Positions 22,489 through 31,623 of a stretch of DNA of 63,432 nt are shown in pieces. The position numbers and the translations under genes were made by a program. This DNA comes from a virus. The DNA lies in IMG/VR virus record IMGVR_UViG_3300025000_000097, positions 1 through 63,432 of that record; one strand, 5' to 3'. The notes under the pieces are model-generated. The model ran no database searches. It was not told where the DNA came from and saw only the letters and a list, made by a program, of their open reading frames with translations. Position 1 is the stretch's first letter. Each line of letters starts with the position of its first letter.

Positions 22489-23481
22489 CTATCCTACCAG
22501 CTCCATGGCCTCGGCCCAGGCGAGCTGCTTACGTCTTGCACCTGCACCCATCATGGCGTTATTGAAGCGGTAGTCTGCATTCTGTGAAGGGCGGTGATGG
22601 TCAATGAACTCGGTGACGGCGTTGACCAGGCCCCATGCAGTTCCAGCCCGTGAGGACTTATCGCTGCCCATAGCACCGCCGTTGAAGAGGTCATATACAT
22701 GTTTCAGCACCTTGAGGTCCTCGACGGCTTCAAGCAGCTGCTCATCGGTAGCGGTCTCGCCTTCCTCGAGCTCCAAGGCCCGCTCCTTGCCGAATACCTT
22801 GAGGATGAACTCGTTGGCCTCACGGTCAGTCACGGTGCGATCAGCAAGCAGCTTGGCTTTATCAGAGAACATCTCGAAGGAGCCTGTAGACTGATTGAGC
22901 TGCAGCAGGATTGCATCCTTGTCAAACTCGCTGCTATGAGGTATGCGGATCATGGCGCCGAACTTGGTGGCCTCGTTGATGGCTCTCTGCAGCATATTCC
23001 AGCAGGTCAAGGCCAGCGTGGTGAAGAACCCCCAATTTGAGGTAGTGGTATCGTAGGAGGTGCCCATGTAGAAGTACCCTTCGATCCGATCGTCACCCTT
23101 GAGGGTCAAGGCCTCACCAGTCTGAGCGACAGTCCAAATGCGCTTGCCGCCGAAGATCGCTCCTGCAGCCTTCATGCGGAAGCCCGCTGCATCTATGAGG
23201 CTCTTGTTGATATCAAGGAGCTCTATAGGCTGCACAACCTGATAGGCAGCACCGACGGTCGATATGCGCTCCATCGTGTCCGTACGGTAGAGGACCTTCT
23301 TCTCAGGTACACCGCGAAGGAGGCCATCAGGTCCCATCCAGAGGTCGGGTGCTTCTGCGATGGTGAAGTCAAGGCCTTTAAGTACAGCAGCCTCCTCGAC
23401 GGAGGTGCCTTCAGGAAGTAGGTTGAGCGGGTTGAACGGTGCAGTGCCGAGAAGTCGTGAGTTGCGGATAATTGATGCCAT
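22489..23481 (-). CDS. DUF932 / phage-plasmid-like protein
   Basis: A 330-residue protein from ATG 23481 (MASIIRNS) behind AGGAGG. Segments RISTVGAAYQVVQPIELLD, GGKRIWTVAQTGEALTLKGDD and TTLALTCWNMLQRAI match the family TIGR03299/DUF932 as I know it. The molecular role is unknown; it is often highly expressed in phages and plasmids near replication genes. Confidence 0.85.
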   Translation of the reverse strand: MASIIRNSRLLGTAPFNPLNLLPEGTSVEEAAVLKGLDFTIAEAPDLWMGPDGLLRGVPEKKVLYRTDTMERISTVGAAYQVVQPIELLDINKSLIDAAGFRMKAAGAIFGGKRIWTVAQTGEALTLKGDDRIEGYFYMGTSYDTTTSNWGFFTTLALTCWNMLQRAINEATKFGAMIRIPHSSEFDKDAILLQLNQSTGSFEMFSDKAKLLADRTVTDREANEFILKVFGKERALELEEGETATDEQLLEAVEDLKVLKHVYDLFNGGAMGSDKSSRAGTAWGLVNAVTEFIDHHRPSQNADYRFNNAMMGAGARRKQLAWAEAMELVG

Positions 23482-23537
23482 GATATTGCCTCCTATAATC
23501 ATTGTGGTAAGGGGTCCCGAAAGACCCTGCTTTAGGC

Positions 23538-23933
23538 CTACTTCTTGGTCTTCGACAGCTTGGTCACGCGCTTCTTGGTAAGGTCAAGCTCATGCCAGAG
23601 AGCATCCGATTCCTTGGTCATTTCGGTTCCATCAGAGCAGGTCCAAATTGTAATCTGCTGTGGGAAAGGATAAATCTGTTGAACTATGGCGCCGCTAGAT
23701 ATAAGTTTTGCCCCGTTTCTCACTGCTGGCTTGCGATCTTTCTTTGCCGCTTCCACGCAGCACTTGCAGGGCTGAATCATCGCGCCTGCATCAACAACTT
23801 CCTGCTCAGTCAGCCTAACAGTTTCACCGCCACGCTTTAAGATGGAACAATCCAGGCTATGATGATAGCTTACTGGCTGTTTCTTAAGCATCTTAGTTAA
23901 ACTATTCTCGGTGATGTAAAATGGTTTGTTCAT
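23538..23933 (-). CDS. 131-residue protein with CKCC motif
   Basis: ATG 23933 with the shared GGATTATAGGAG leader and its own promoter. It contains HHSLDCSIL, then IQPCKCCVEAAKK, a pattern seen in small Ada/zinc-binding-like segments, and a basic C-terminus (KKRVTKLSKTKK). Function unknown. Confidence 0.75.
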   Translation of the reverse strand: MNKPFYITENSLTKMLKKQPVSYHHSLDCSILKRGGETVRLTEQEVVDAGAMIQPCKCCVEAAKKDRKPAVRNGAKLISSGAIVQQIYPFPQQITIWTCSDGTEMTKESDALWHELDLTKKRVTKLSKTKK

Positions 23934-23977
23934 GCAAAGCTCCTATAATCCTTAGTTTGTTGCTGCTTGATGTTTTG

Positions 23978-24006
23978 ACTATAACGTGGTCATTCGGAAA
24001 AGTACA
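23978..24006 (-). promoter_or_regulatory. TGTACT variant of the TGTACA-family promoter
   Basis: On the minus strand TGTACT (24001-24006), 17 bases, TATAGT (23978-23983), preceded by AAATAAACG. The leader AACATCAAGCAGCAACAA follows. Confidence 0.8.
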
Positions 24007-24009
24007 CGT

Positions 24010-24687
24010 TTATTTTTTGATGCCGTCATAATAATAATAGTCGCCCATCTTGGTGATCTTGATGGCGCCCTTGGAGCCAGCATACTTCGCATTGCCAAGG
24101 TAACAGATGTAGTCGGACAGACGCTTCTTATCAATACCGAGGTCGGTGCAAAGGTTCGGGATGTAGAGGCCATCAGTCTCGGGGCTGGCGGCTGCAGCAA
24201 TAAGCATGTGGCGCAGCTTTTCTTTGACGCCTAAGGTCGGAAGGATGGCTTCATTGAATGCCTCTTCGACAGCCAGTTGCTCAATAGGGATGATCGAATC
24301 GGATGGGGTAGGCGTTGCTATAGGCTCGATGGGCTTTTCATCTACAATGGTCTCAGGTATCGTGAGCGTATGAAGCAGCGGGGCGATAGCAGACTCAGGG
24401 GCCATGATAAGCACCTTCCAAGAATAGGCCTTAAAGCTGATAGAAAGCTGCACCTTGCAACCATCCAGTATGAATTGGAAACCGAATGGACTTTTTGTAG
24501 CCTTGATGAACTTCATCTCGTAGGAAGCATCAGCCAGCTTATTGAAGGTATCCTCAAGAACCTTAGAATAATCTGCAAAGTCCTCGTATTCCTTCTCGTC
24601 CTGCCAGCGAGAATACAATGCGCCCATCTGCTTCTCCATGGCCACAAAGACTTCCTTAATTACCGCTACGCGTTGAACCTTGTTCAT
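24010..24687 (-). CDS. LKNPKYxG-family winged-helix-like protein with a different N-domain
   Basis: A 225-residue protein from ATG 24687 (MNKVQRVAVI) behind GGAGG. The N-terminal 100 residues are a distinct alpha/beta region (FGFQFILDGCKVQLSISF). The C-terminal 70 hold the shared module: VKEKLRHMLIAAA...LCTDLGIDKKRLSDYICYLGNAKYAGSKGAI, where NAKY replaces NPKY. Probably a DNA-binding regulator or replication accessory. Confidence 0.72.
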   Translation of the reverse strand: MNKVQRVAVIKEVFVAMEKQMGALYSRWQDEKEYEDFADYSKVLEDTFNKLADASYEMKFIKATKSPFGFQFILDGCKVQLSISFKAYSWKVLIMAPESAIAPLLHTLTIPETIVDEKPIEPIATPTPSDSIIPIEQLAVEEAFNEAILPTLGVKEKLRHMLIAAAASPETDGLYIPNLCTDLGIDKKRLSDYICYLGNAKYAGSKGAIKITKMGDYYYYDGIKK

Positions 24688-24732
24688 GCTGTCCTCCATA
24701 TAATCCTTGGGTTGTTGCTGCTTGATGTTTTA

Positions 24733-24761
24733 ACTATACCGCAGTCATTTCTGAATGTACA
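24733..24761 (-). promoter_or_regulatory. TGTACA-family promoter
   Basis: On the minus strand TGTACA (24756-24761), 17 bases, TATAGT (24733-24738). Spacer and leader are almost identical to the rightward promoter at 56578, over more than 60 bases. Confidence 0.85.
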
Positions 24762-24789
24762 CATTTATTTTGCATGTGCTGCATTTTTT

Positions 24790-26227
24790 TCAAAACTCGT
24801 AATAGCACCTCGTGGCAGGTTCGATAATATGCAGTGATTGCTTGGCTCGGGTGGCCCCTACGTAAAAGACCCTATGTTCGCAGTCATTGTCCTGCTGATA
24901 ACCCTCGTACGTCTTGGGGCTCATATCGGTCATTAGCAGCACGTTATCCGCCTCCCCACCCTTGACGCCATGGATGGTCGAGATGTTTATTCTGGGTGTC
25001 TTGGTGATGCTCTCACCTCGCCGCAGCATACTTATATAGTACTCACGATCATCGTATGATATACCTGTCAGAGCTTCATGCCAAATCTGGTTGCCCCAGG
25101 GCTTGCCCCGTAGCTGTTTCGGTAGAAAGGTTTCTACCAAGGTGCGCTCCTCTTGCGTAATGGCTTTACCCTTACGATGATCCTCCCACCAACGGATGGC
25201 CTTCTGATGGTTTATGGTTACAGCAGGAGCACCTCTGAACGTATACGGTATTCCCTCATTGCGTACGATCTTAACCAATGACTGCAACAGGTGAATGTTC
25301 CTAGCAAGCAGCAACCAGGTACCAGCGCCCAAGTCAACGTCGTCTGGCTGCCGATGCCACTCAACCAAGCCCGCTTCATCCTTCGCCTGGAATGGCTTAT
25401 CAAACCGCCTACTGATCTGCGAGGTGATCCCTACGGCCAGATCATGAACGCTCCTGGGGATACGCCAGGATTGATCCAGGATGATCCTCTTACCCTTGAG
25501 CCCGAGCACGTGGTCGATATCTGCCCCAGACCATTGGAATATGCCTTGATCGTCATCTGCCCCGATGTAGACCCGTTGCGCGTTGCAGAAGGCTCGCCGC
25601 GCGAACTCCCACTGCAACGTGCTTAGGTCTTGTGCTTCATCTATTATAACGACGTCGACGTCTGCTGTAGCATCAGCAGCCTCGAGCATGTCGGAGAAGT
25701 CGATTAGGTTCTTGACCTTCTTGTATTCTTTGAGGGTAGCTATGAAACGTCTGAACTCATACCAGTCCAGCTCCTCATTGCCCATGATATCCCAGACAGC
25801 CTCTGCTGTCATGCACCGTGATCTTGCCAGCCCATCGAGGAAAGTGTAGCGGTCGCCGAGGAAACGGCTGGAAGGGATGCCCTCTTCGGCATCGAAGCGG
25901 GTGGAGAACTCTACACCAAGCATGTCACCGAGCTCATGATAATTCTTTGACTGGATTACCTCATCACGCCGCACGCCCAGAATGCGAAAAGCCAGCGAGT
26001 GCAGCGTTCTGAAGTGGATGAGGTTTTGCTTTGAGAGTCTAAATTCTGTCATGACCCGCTCCATTGCCTCTTCCACTGCCTTCTTGGTGAATGACACGAA
26101 AGCAACGCGCTCAGGAGCGACACCGCGGGCTATTTCCTGCTTGATGATCGAAATGAGCTTCGTAGTTTTACCTGTACTCAATTCAGCCCGGCGGGCCAAG
26201 TATCAGTGTCTGCTCTTGCTCACTCAT
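24790..26227 (-). CDS. UvrD-like superfamily 1 helicase with a broken Walker A frame
   Basis: ATG 26227 (MSEQEQTLILGPPG) is followed at once by TGA (26183-26185). The rest of the helicase reads in the +1 frame from 26199: ELSTGKTTKLI, FVSFTKKAVEEAM, FRTLHSLAFRIL, VVIIDEAQDLS, GADDDQGIFQWSGAD, SWRIPRSV and the C-terminal ISTIHGVKGGEADNVLL...FYVGATRAKQSL. These are SF1A motifs Ia to VI. Skipping one base gives 478 residues with Walker A G-ELST-GKT. Without it the P-loop is lost. It is a frameshift, a recoded site or an assembly indel. Confidence 0.82.
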
Positions 26228-26637
26228 ACTTTAGCCCGCCGGATTCCTGTGTCACTCCATTGCTGCAACATGTGATACCTCGCATGCTCTGATTGATTAG
26301 GGAACACCTTAATATTATCAGGCGCAAAATTAGTGCGATCATTATCTTCATGATGCACTACCTCATCTGGAAGTAATTCTCTTCCTAATAACTGCACCGC
26401 TATTACTCGGTGTGCATGTTGTTGATGTAATTTAGGATAGTGCTTTGCTGTCCCAGTGCCTCTTAACTTTTCTCCGGTATTATGCTGCCCACGTCGAGAC
26501 TGCTCTTCACTTGTTAAGGTCCGCACATTATGACCACTAATAAAACGCATTATTTGACCAGCAACTTGATTGCGATAAGTTCTAGTCTTCTTAGCAATGG
26601 GTGCTGGTTTACCGCAACCACATTCACAAAGTTTCAT
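26224..26637 (-). CDS. HNH endonuclease
   Basis: A 137-residue protein from ATG 26637, which overlaps the upstream stop (ATGA). CECGCGK opens a Cys site. The HNH core is VVHHEDNDRTNFAPDNIKVF...SEHARYH near the C-terminus. Its stop overlaps the ATG of the UvrD-like helicase, whose P-loop lies about 40 bases on. It is probably a free-standing homing nuclease that has inserted beside its target. Confidence 0.87.
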   Translation of the reverse strand: MKLCECGCGKPAPIAKKTRTYRNQVAGQIMRFISGHNVRTLTSEEQSRRGQHNTGEKLRGTGTAKHYPKLHQQHAHRVIAVQLLGRELLPDEVVHHEDNDRTNFAPDNIKVFPNQSEHARYHMLQQWSDTGIRRAKV

Positions 26638-26834
26638 AGGCAGTATTTCTCCCATATTCTGATGATGCGCACAATTTGCCCAAGGGAATAACCTCTGTTG
26701 CCCACCCGCTCCATCATGTCAGAAATGAAGTCGAGCTCCCAATCGATCACATCGTTGTCCTTGATGTAGGCATCTATCTCCTTGACTAGCTCCCATGTGC
26801 GTGCATTATTGTGCTTACTTACGGGCATCGCCAT
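26634..26834 (-). CDS. 66-residue protein, unknown
   Basis: ATG 26834 behind GGAGG. Helical (NNARTWELVKEIDAYIKDN, SLGQIVRIIRIWEKY). The overlap with the membrane protein upstream and HNH gene downstream shows coupling. Not recognised. Confidence 0.7.
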   Translation of the reverse strand: MAMPVSKHNNARTWELVKEIDAYIKDNDVIDWELDFISDMMERVGNRGYSLGQIVRIIRIWEKYCL

Positions 26835-27045
26835 CGGGTGCCTCCATCTTCCAGTACTGCTTTATCGCCTGCTGCTCGTACTGAAGCAAACAGGCCAGCT
26901 GCAGAATGAGCAGCACGCCGCCGAGCTGATAGACAGCGCGCCAGGTATCGGGCACACCGCCGACGGTAAAGAAGATAAAGAGAAACATGAGCATATATGG
27001 GAGCAGCTTGTATAGGCTGAACTGTATCTTTAACAATGTACTCAT
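26815..27045 (-). CDS. Small membrane protein with two hydrophobic segments
   Basis: A 76-residue protein from ATG 27045 behind GGAGG. Helices LLPYMLMFLFIFFTVGG and LGGVLLILQLACLL are separated by a short loop, followed by a charged tail. A role in holding replication proteins at the membrane is speculation. Confidence 0.7.
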   Translation of the reverse strand: MSTLLKIQFSLYKLLPYMLMFLFIFFTVGGVPDTWRAVYQLGGVLLILQLACLLQYEQQAIKQYWKMEAPDGDARK

Positions 27046-28607
27046 TAGAAAGCCTCCGTATTAGTCATAGTTGGTTGAATAAAGTCCTCAGTCTGCCGTG
27101 CGAACTGATCTATTGACCAGCAACCAATGCAGCGTCCTTTAATCATCGGTTTATGATGCTTAGCACCTTTTCGGCGTAGGATAGCCCAGAGGGCCTTCTC
27201 CTTGAACTCTCTGAAGTGCTGCTGATCCAGGTATTTCATTAAATCCTTGCTGCGGAAATACGTTCGGCCCTCATCGGTCCATGGCTTGCCAAGCAGGAGC
27301 TCCTCTTGAGCCTTGGCCTGAACCTTGCCGGTGCAGAACTGCTCGATATGTAGGAAGAGTTGTCCTTCAGGCCCTGCATCGGGTGGGAGCTCTATGATAT
27401 CCTGCTCAGATAGCAGGTCGTTTATCATGTCTACCCACCGAGGCTCCTTTATTGGCAGCACCATCCGGTGGAACTTCTTAAGATACTCCCGTAGAAATTT
27501 CTGCTGGTCACGGATCATGTCAACGGACACATCAAACATCTTGCCTGCAATCTTGAACACCCACTGTGGTTCATCATCGCTGCCTTCTGGTGGTACATAG
27601 CACTTCACAGGACGATCCACGTCGTCCAGGATGCAAGGCCCATTTCCCTTGGCCTCCTTGTCAGGGGCAATACCGAAGGGCCGTTTGAAGCACTCTTTCT
27701 TGTTACAAACACCACAGATAGGTTGATCGTTGCACTTGTAAACGTAAGTTTGTTTCTTGGTCAGGCTCCTGATGATACCTTGCACTTCTGCATATGTACC
27801 GGGACCCATGAAGCGGTTGTTGTAGTCAAATATTTTCTCTTCCCACTCTTCTGGGAACTTACGCTTAGCATATACGCCCATGCTAAACAGGGCACTATTC
27901 TTGTTATCGGTGAAGCCTACATTGGCCAGATGTTGAAGACATGGGGGGGCATCAGCAAACTCATCTGATGCAGCCGTATTAGGCTTAATCTTTACGAGCT
28001 CAGAGCTGCTCACCGCCTTTGACTTCGCAAAGGCTATGAACTCATCAACAGGAACAGCTTTACCCGCACGAAATGCATAGCGGACAGTAAGGAGCGCCTT
28101 CTGATAAGGCATGTTGATCCAATTACCAAAGTCCTTCTCACTCTCTATCTTGTCCTGCTTTGGAAATATCTCGCTATTGACGAACCCCAATGCGAGCTCA
28201 AACTCAAGCAGCTTCTTGCGGACTATATTTGCCCGCGTAGGCTCGGTCATGAATAGGTATAGGTGACAACCACCGGACTTAGTGCGGCAGACAACCAGCG
28301 GCAACCCTAGCTTCTCAACCTTACGCTCCATCCCAACATGATCGAAGGCATCATAAAAGTCAAGGTCCAAAGCACCCCAGGAACACGTACCATCCTCACG
28401 GATAGGCGTTATCCCGATACCAATCTCGCCGGATAGGTGCTTCATCCAGAGCTCTTTGGTAATAGGCTTTGCGAGTGTTGCAGCCTTACCCTTCAGCTTA
28501 CCATTCTCATCAGGAGCTGTCCCTGGGGGGACTCTGTACTCACCATGCACCCTATCCAGTCCGGAAAACAGAGCCATAAATTCTGCTGCTAAAACGTCAA
28601 CCGTCAT
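27045..28607 (-). CDS. Archaeo-eukaryotic-type primase (AEP)
   Basis: A 520-residue protein. The AEP core is at residues 20-165: WGALDLDFYD (metal-binding DxD), VVCRTKSGGCHLYLFM (sGxxHlyLF) and ineighbouring IFPKQD. A zinc-binding cluster follows (CNDQPICGVCNKKECF), then a C-terminal helical region with FRSKDLMKYL resembling a winged helix. This family makes primers in phages that lack DnaG-like primases. It is adjacent to helicase and SSB-like genes. Confidence 0.85.
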   Translation of the reverse strand: MTVDVLAAEFMALFSGLDRVHGEYRVPPGTAPDENGKLKGKAATLAKPITKELWMKHLSGEIGIGITPIREDGTCSWGALDLDFYDAFDHVGMERKVEKLGLPLVVCRTKSGGCHLYLFMTEPTRANIVRKKLLEFELALGFVNSEIFPKQDKIESEKDFGNWINMPYQKALLTVRYAFRAGKAVPVDEFIAFAKSKAVSSSELVKIKPNTAASDEFADAPPCLQHLANVGFTDNKNSALFSMGVYAKRKFPEEWEEKIFDYNNRFMGPGTYAEVQGIIRSLTKKQTYVYKCNDQPICGVCNKKECFKRPFGIAPDKEAKGNGPCILDDVDRPVKCYVPPEGSDDEPQWVFKIAGKMFDVSVDMIRDQQKFLREYLKKFHRMVLPIKEPRWVDMINDLLSEQDIIELPPDAGPEGQLFLHIEQFCTGKVQAKAQEELLLGKPWTDEGRTYFRSKDLMKYLDQQHFREFKEKALWAILRRKGAKHHKPMIKGRCIGCWSIDQFARQTEDFIQPTMTNTEAF

Positions 28608-28646
28608 TCAGTCCCCCTCATAGCATCGATCTTTGGCAAAAATATA

Positions 28647-28676
28647 CCCCGCTACCGAGCGAACTCAGTAGCGGGG
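28647..28676 (-). terminator. Rho-independent terminator
   Basis: Stem CCCCGCTA/TAGCGGGG with a 14-base loop, followed on the minus strand by TATATTTTTG. It closes the SSB-like gene and separates it from the primase gene. Confidence 0.85.
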
Positions 28677-28686
28677 AGCATGCTAT

Positions 28687-29517
28687 TTAGAAGGGGACGT
28701 CTACATCATCAGCAGGTTTTGCTTTGCCAGACTTCACCATGGCCCTGAACTCTTGCGCTGTGGTGAAGACGTTCTCAACGTTCTGGAAGAGCTCCATCTT
28801 GGCTGCATCCTCAATACCACAGACATGCGTGATCTGCAGTCCGTAGTAATCGAACTGATCCTTTTTCTCTGGGACGGTGGTCAGGCGGTATACGTGCGTG
28901 TAGCTCGCATCAGGCCGCGGTTGGAGTGGATTCCGCTTCATGGCACCCATGTTGCTCATGAAGCGCTTGCTCTTCTTGATCTGCGTGGACGTCATCGACA
29001 GCACTACTGCCATCGGTACAAGCGTGTCAGGGTCTATCACCAGACCATAATGCTCACGAACATCCTGGATGATGTGGTTGTTGGGCAGGCGATCATTGCC
29101 ATCAGCATCACGGGTACACTGACTGAGAAGGTCCATCCCTGCTGCAACGTCATGCTGTGCGATCAGCCCGCCACCCTCATCAAGCGTACCTGCCCACTCG
29201 AGGAACTTCTGAACGAAGTGCACCGGGATAAACAGAACGCCATTCGTACCGTCATACACGCCGTTGCTGACCGTGTTGAAGAAGTTGCCCTCGATAGCGC
29301 CCTCGACGTACTCGGGATTCGCTCTCTTGCACTGCTTGCTCATGGACTGGAGCACCTTGAAGAACGGAATGGCATATGCTGAAGCGCCAGCATCCTCGAA
29401 GCCCTCTCCGGCCAGCCCCTCAAACATCTCAACCATTGCCAATGCGCCCGCTGCTTCGGTTACAGCTACACTTGTTGTCTCATCCTTCGTCTCTGTTCCT
29501 TTTGCTTTCGTCGTCAT
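28687..29517 (-). CDS. Probable single-stranded DNA-binding protein
   Basis: A 276-residue protein from ATG 29517. The last residues, KPADDVDVPF, copy the acidic SSB tail with terminal Phe that binds replication partners. The body (GNFFNTVSNGVYDGTNGVLFIPVHF, YGLVIDPDTLVPMAVVLSMTSTQIKKSKRF) is a pattern I associate with phage SSB-like proteins encoded beside primase genes. The OB fold itself is not proven here. Confidence 0.65.
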   Translation of the reverse strand: MTTKAKGTETKDETTSVAVTEAAGALAMVEMFEGLAGEGFEDAGASAYAIPFFKVLQSMSKQCKRANPEYVEGAIEGNFFNTVSNGVYDGTNGVLFIPVHFVQKFLEWAGTLDEGGGLIAQHDVAAGMDLLSQCTRDADGNDRLPNNHIIQDVREHYGLVIDPDTLVPMAVVLSMTSTQIKKSKRFMSNMGAMKRNPLQPRPDASYTHVYRLTTVPEKKDQFDYYGLQITHVCGIEDAAKMELFQNVENVFTTAQEFRAMVKSGKAKPADDVDVPF

Positions 29518-29580
29518 GTCTTGCTCCTTCTGCTTTAGTGCACCCCTTGGGGTGTTAACGGTCGGGAAGTCCCGCCGAAG

Positions 29581-30711
29581 TTAAACGCGTTTCCAGTCCC
29601 AGTGCTTCGCCAGCTCAACCACCGTCTTCAGCTCTGTGAACACGGCTGGTCTGTATCTGTCCGGATGCTTGAGCAGCCTTCGCAGCAGATCATATGGCTT
29701 TTCCTTGGTGATGCTCGTTGCCGTGAAGTTCTTATATTCATCCGTGCGCTTAAGGATTGCCATGAGCTGCTCAGATACAATGATGATCTTCGCACCATTA
29801 CCGTAGAGCGACCGAGCGCTGTCAGCTTCCCGCTGGCTTGTTACCGGGTAAGCAGTACAGCCGTGCTCACAATACCAGCTGCCGCCGATATACTTGACGG
29901 TCTCAGTCGGTATCTGCCAGACATAGCTATCAATGTGCTCAATATCTGGTGCCTTATCTTCTATCATCTTCTTGATGATTTCAGCATGCCCCGCCTGACC
30001 AGCCCACATCGCTGCTGTCTTGTAATAGATATCGAACTCGTTAATCAGATCGCGGTCACGACCGATCTTGACATGCTTCGGTTCGAAATCGTAACCATAG
30101 GCCGCCTTAGGAAGGGTGGTGATGTGCAGGCCTCTAACGAATATCTGTCCCTTGTACTTAGGATCAAGAAGAATTACACCTTGAGTCGCTATCAGGAACA
30201 CGTGCTGATTATCAGTGTGTAGGTTCCTGTTGCTGTCTACAATGGTAGCGTACTCCTCTGCCGTTATACCATTTATGCTGAAAATCAGATCATGTTCAGG
30301 ACAGGCTTTGAAGCGGTACTTGATAATATTGATATTGAGGACTGCAGTATTGAAGGCCTCACTGATCTTGATAGTTGGGGTCCAAACAGAGGGATTGTTG
30401 TAGATGGTGACGGTCTTCCCTAGACGTAGCAAAACAGCCAAGGCCAACTTGTAGCCCTCCCCAAACTGCCCTATGACGTTCTCATTCTTGGCCTTGCTCG
30501 TCTTCCCCAGGACAAGCGTGGACACATCCAGCGCGCTCTTCCTGTTGCCTATACGAAGCACCAAGGTCTGCGGGTTATAATCGAACAACAGCTCATTCTC
30601 AGGGTCCACTGTCTGCTGATCGAGGGCGTTCTGATATATCTCTCTGATAGCGGCCTGTATGTTCCAGTCTCCTACATACTCAGGTGATATGGTCAGCTCT
30701 AAATTTGGCAT
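29581..30711 (-). CDS. GHKL-type ATPase
   Basis: A 376-residue protein. The Bergerat ATP site is visible: IREIYQNALDQ (N-box Glu/Asn) at residues 22-32 and VIGQFGEGYKLAL (G-box) near residue 80. GHKL ATPases include gyrase B, Topo VI-B, Hsp90, MutL and MORC. The region after residue 120 is not assignable by eye. The phage also encodes a Topo VI-A-like protein at 13.4-14.3 kb, so the two may cooperate; no transducer domain was identified. Confidence 0.8.
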   Translation of the reverse strand: MPNLELTISPEYVGDWNIQAAIREIYQNALDQQTVDPENELLFDYNPQTLVLRIGNRKSALDVSTLVLGKTSKAKNENVIGQFGEGYKLALAVLLRLGKTVTIYNNPSVWTPTIKISEAFNTAVLNINIIKYRFKACPEHDLIFSINGITAEEYATIVDSNRNLHTDNQHVFLIATQGVILLDPKYKGQIFVRGLHITTLPKAAYGYDFEPKHVKIGRDRDLINEFDIYYKTAAMWAGQAGHAEIIKKMIEDKAPDIEHIDSYVWQIPTETVKYIGGSWYCEHGCTAYPVTSQREADSARSLYGNGAKIIIVSEQLMAILKRTDEYKNFTATSITKEKPYDLLRRLLKHPDRYRPAVFTELKTVVELAKHWDWKRV

Positions 30712-30823
30712 GTTACTCTCCTATAATCATTGATTTTATGCAGGCGGCGCGTGAGCATCTTATTGCCATGAGCATCGATGCCGCCCCCGCTACTCCGATA
30801 GCGTAACACTGCCTAAATTGGAT

Positions 30824-31612
30824 TTATTTCTTCTTAGATGCAGTAGCTTTCGGTGGCTCTACCAAGGCCTTCTTGAAGTCCATAATGCTGAACAAGTCCT
30901 GGGGGAACTCCACTCCCTTCTCACGCCGCTCCTTGACCATTGCTTTGAGTGTAGCGGCATTGATCGAGAGCTTCTCCTCGCCGGCAGTTTCGCAGAATAC
31001 CTTGGAGAAGGCAATGATCGCCTCACCCTTGGTCATGCCTACGGCATCCGCTGGTATGATCTTGTTCTCCTTGGCGACCATGAATAACTCTGTTGCTATG
31101 TCGGTTGTCAGCGGGAACTGTTCCTTTCGGCGGTCAAGGCTGAATTTAATCTCATCGTTCACTATGTCCCCGAGGCCATGTTCATCCATCCACGGAAGCA
31201 GCAAGGTCCACATATTGACCTTCAATGCAGCCCGAATATCTTCCTTAATGGTTACCGTGTAACCATTTGACAGCTTGAACTGTGATAGACCCACGCCGCC
31301 GACAGCAGCCATCGCAGCAGGCAGATCAATCTCACTCAGCTTGCGATATTCAGAGAGGCGCTCAACAAGAGCTCCGATTAGATTAGCGATGCTGAACCCC
31401 TTGAGCGATTCCAGCGGCTGAACCTTCTCTCTTTTGGCCCAGTCACGTAGTCCCTGTATCGCATCACCAGTAGGTCCCTTGGTTATGCCCTCGCCGAGCA
31501 GCTCGAGCTGTTTCTGAGCGAGCTGTGTCACCCGTGCGAGCTCATCGATTGCAGGCTCCTCATCAATACCTGCATTTGCTATCTGATCCATGAAGCTGTT
31601 CTTCTCCGTCAT
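30824..31612 (-). CDS. 262-residue protein, unknown
   Basis: From ATG 31612. Mostly helical, with LTTDIATELFMVAKENKIIPAD and a strongly basic end (TASKKK). It stands between the GHKL ATPase and a small gene in the replication block. I do not recognise it; a DNA-binding accessory is possible. Confidence 0.75.
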   Translation of the reverse strand: MTEKNSFMDQIANAGIDEEPAIDELARVTQLAQKQLELLGEGITKGPTGDAIQGLRDWAKREKVQPLESLKGFSIANLIGALVERLSEYRKLSEIDLPAAMAAVGGVGLSQFKLSNGYTVTIKEDIRAALKVNMWTLLLPWMDEHGLGDIVNDEIKFSLDRRKEQFPLTTDIATELFMVAKENKIIPADAVGMTKGEAIIAFSKVFCETAGEEKLSINAATLKAMVKERREKGVEFPQDLFSIMDFKKALVEPPKATASKKK

Positions 31613-31623
31613 ACAATCCTCCC

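Noticed and set aside
26224-26637. HNH gene as part of an intein or intron inside the helicase
   Set aside because: It ends before the helicase ATG, and no splicing blocks or intron core flank it. It is treated as free-standing.
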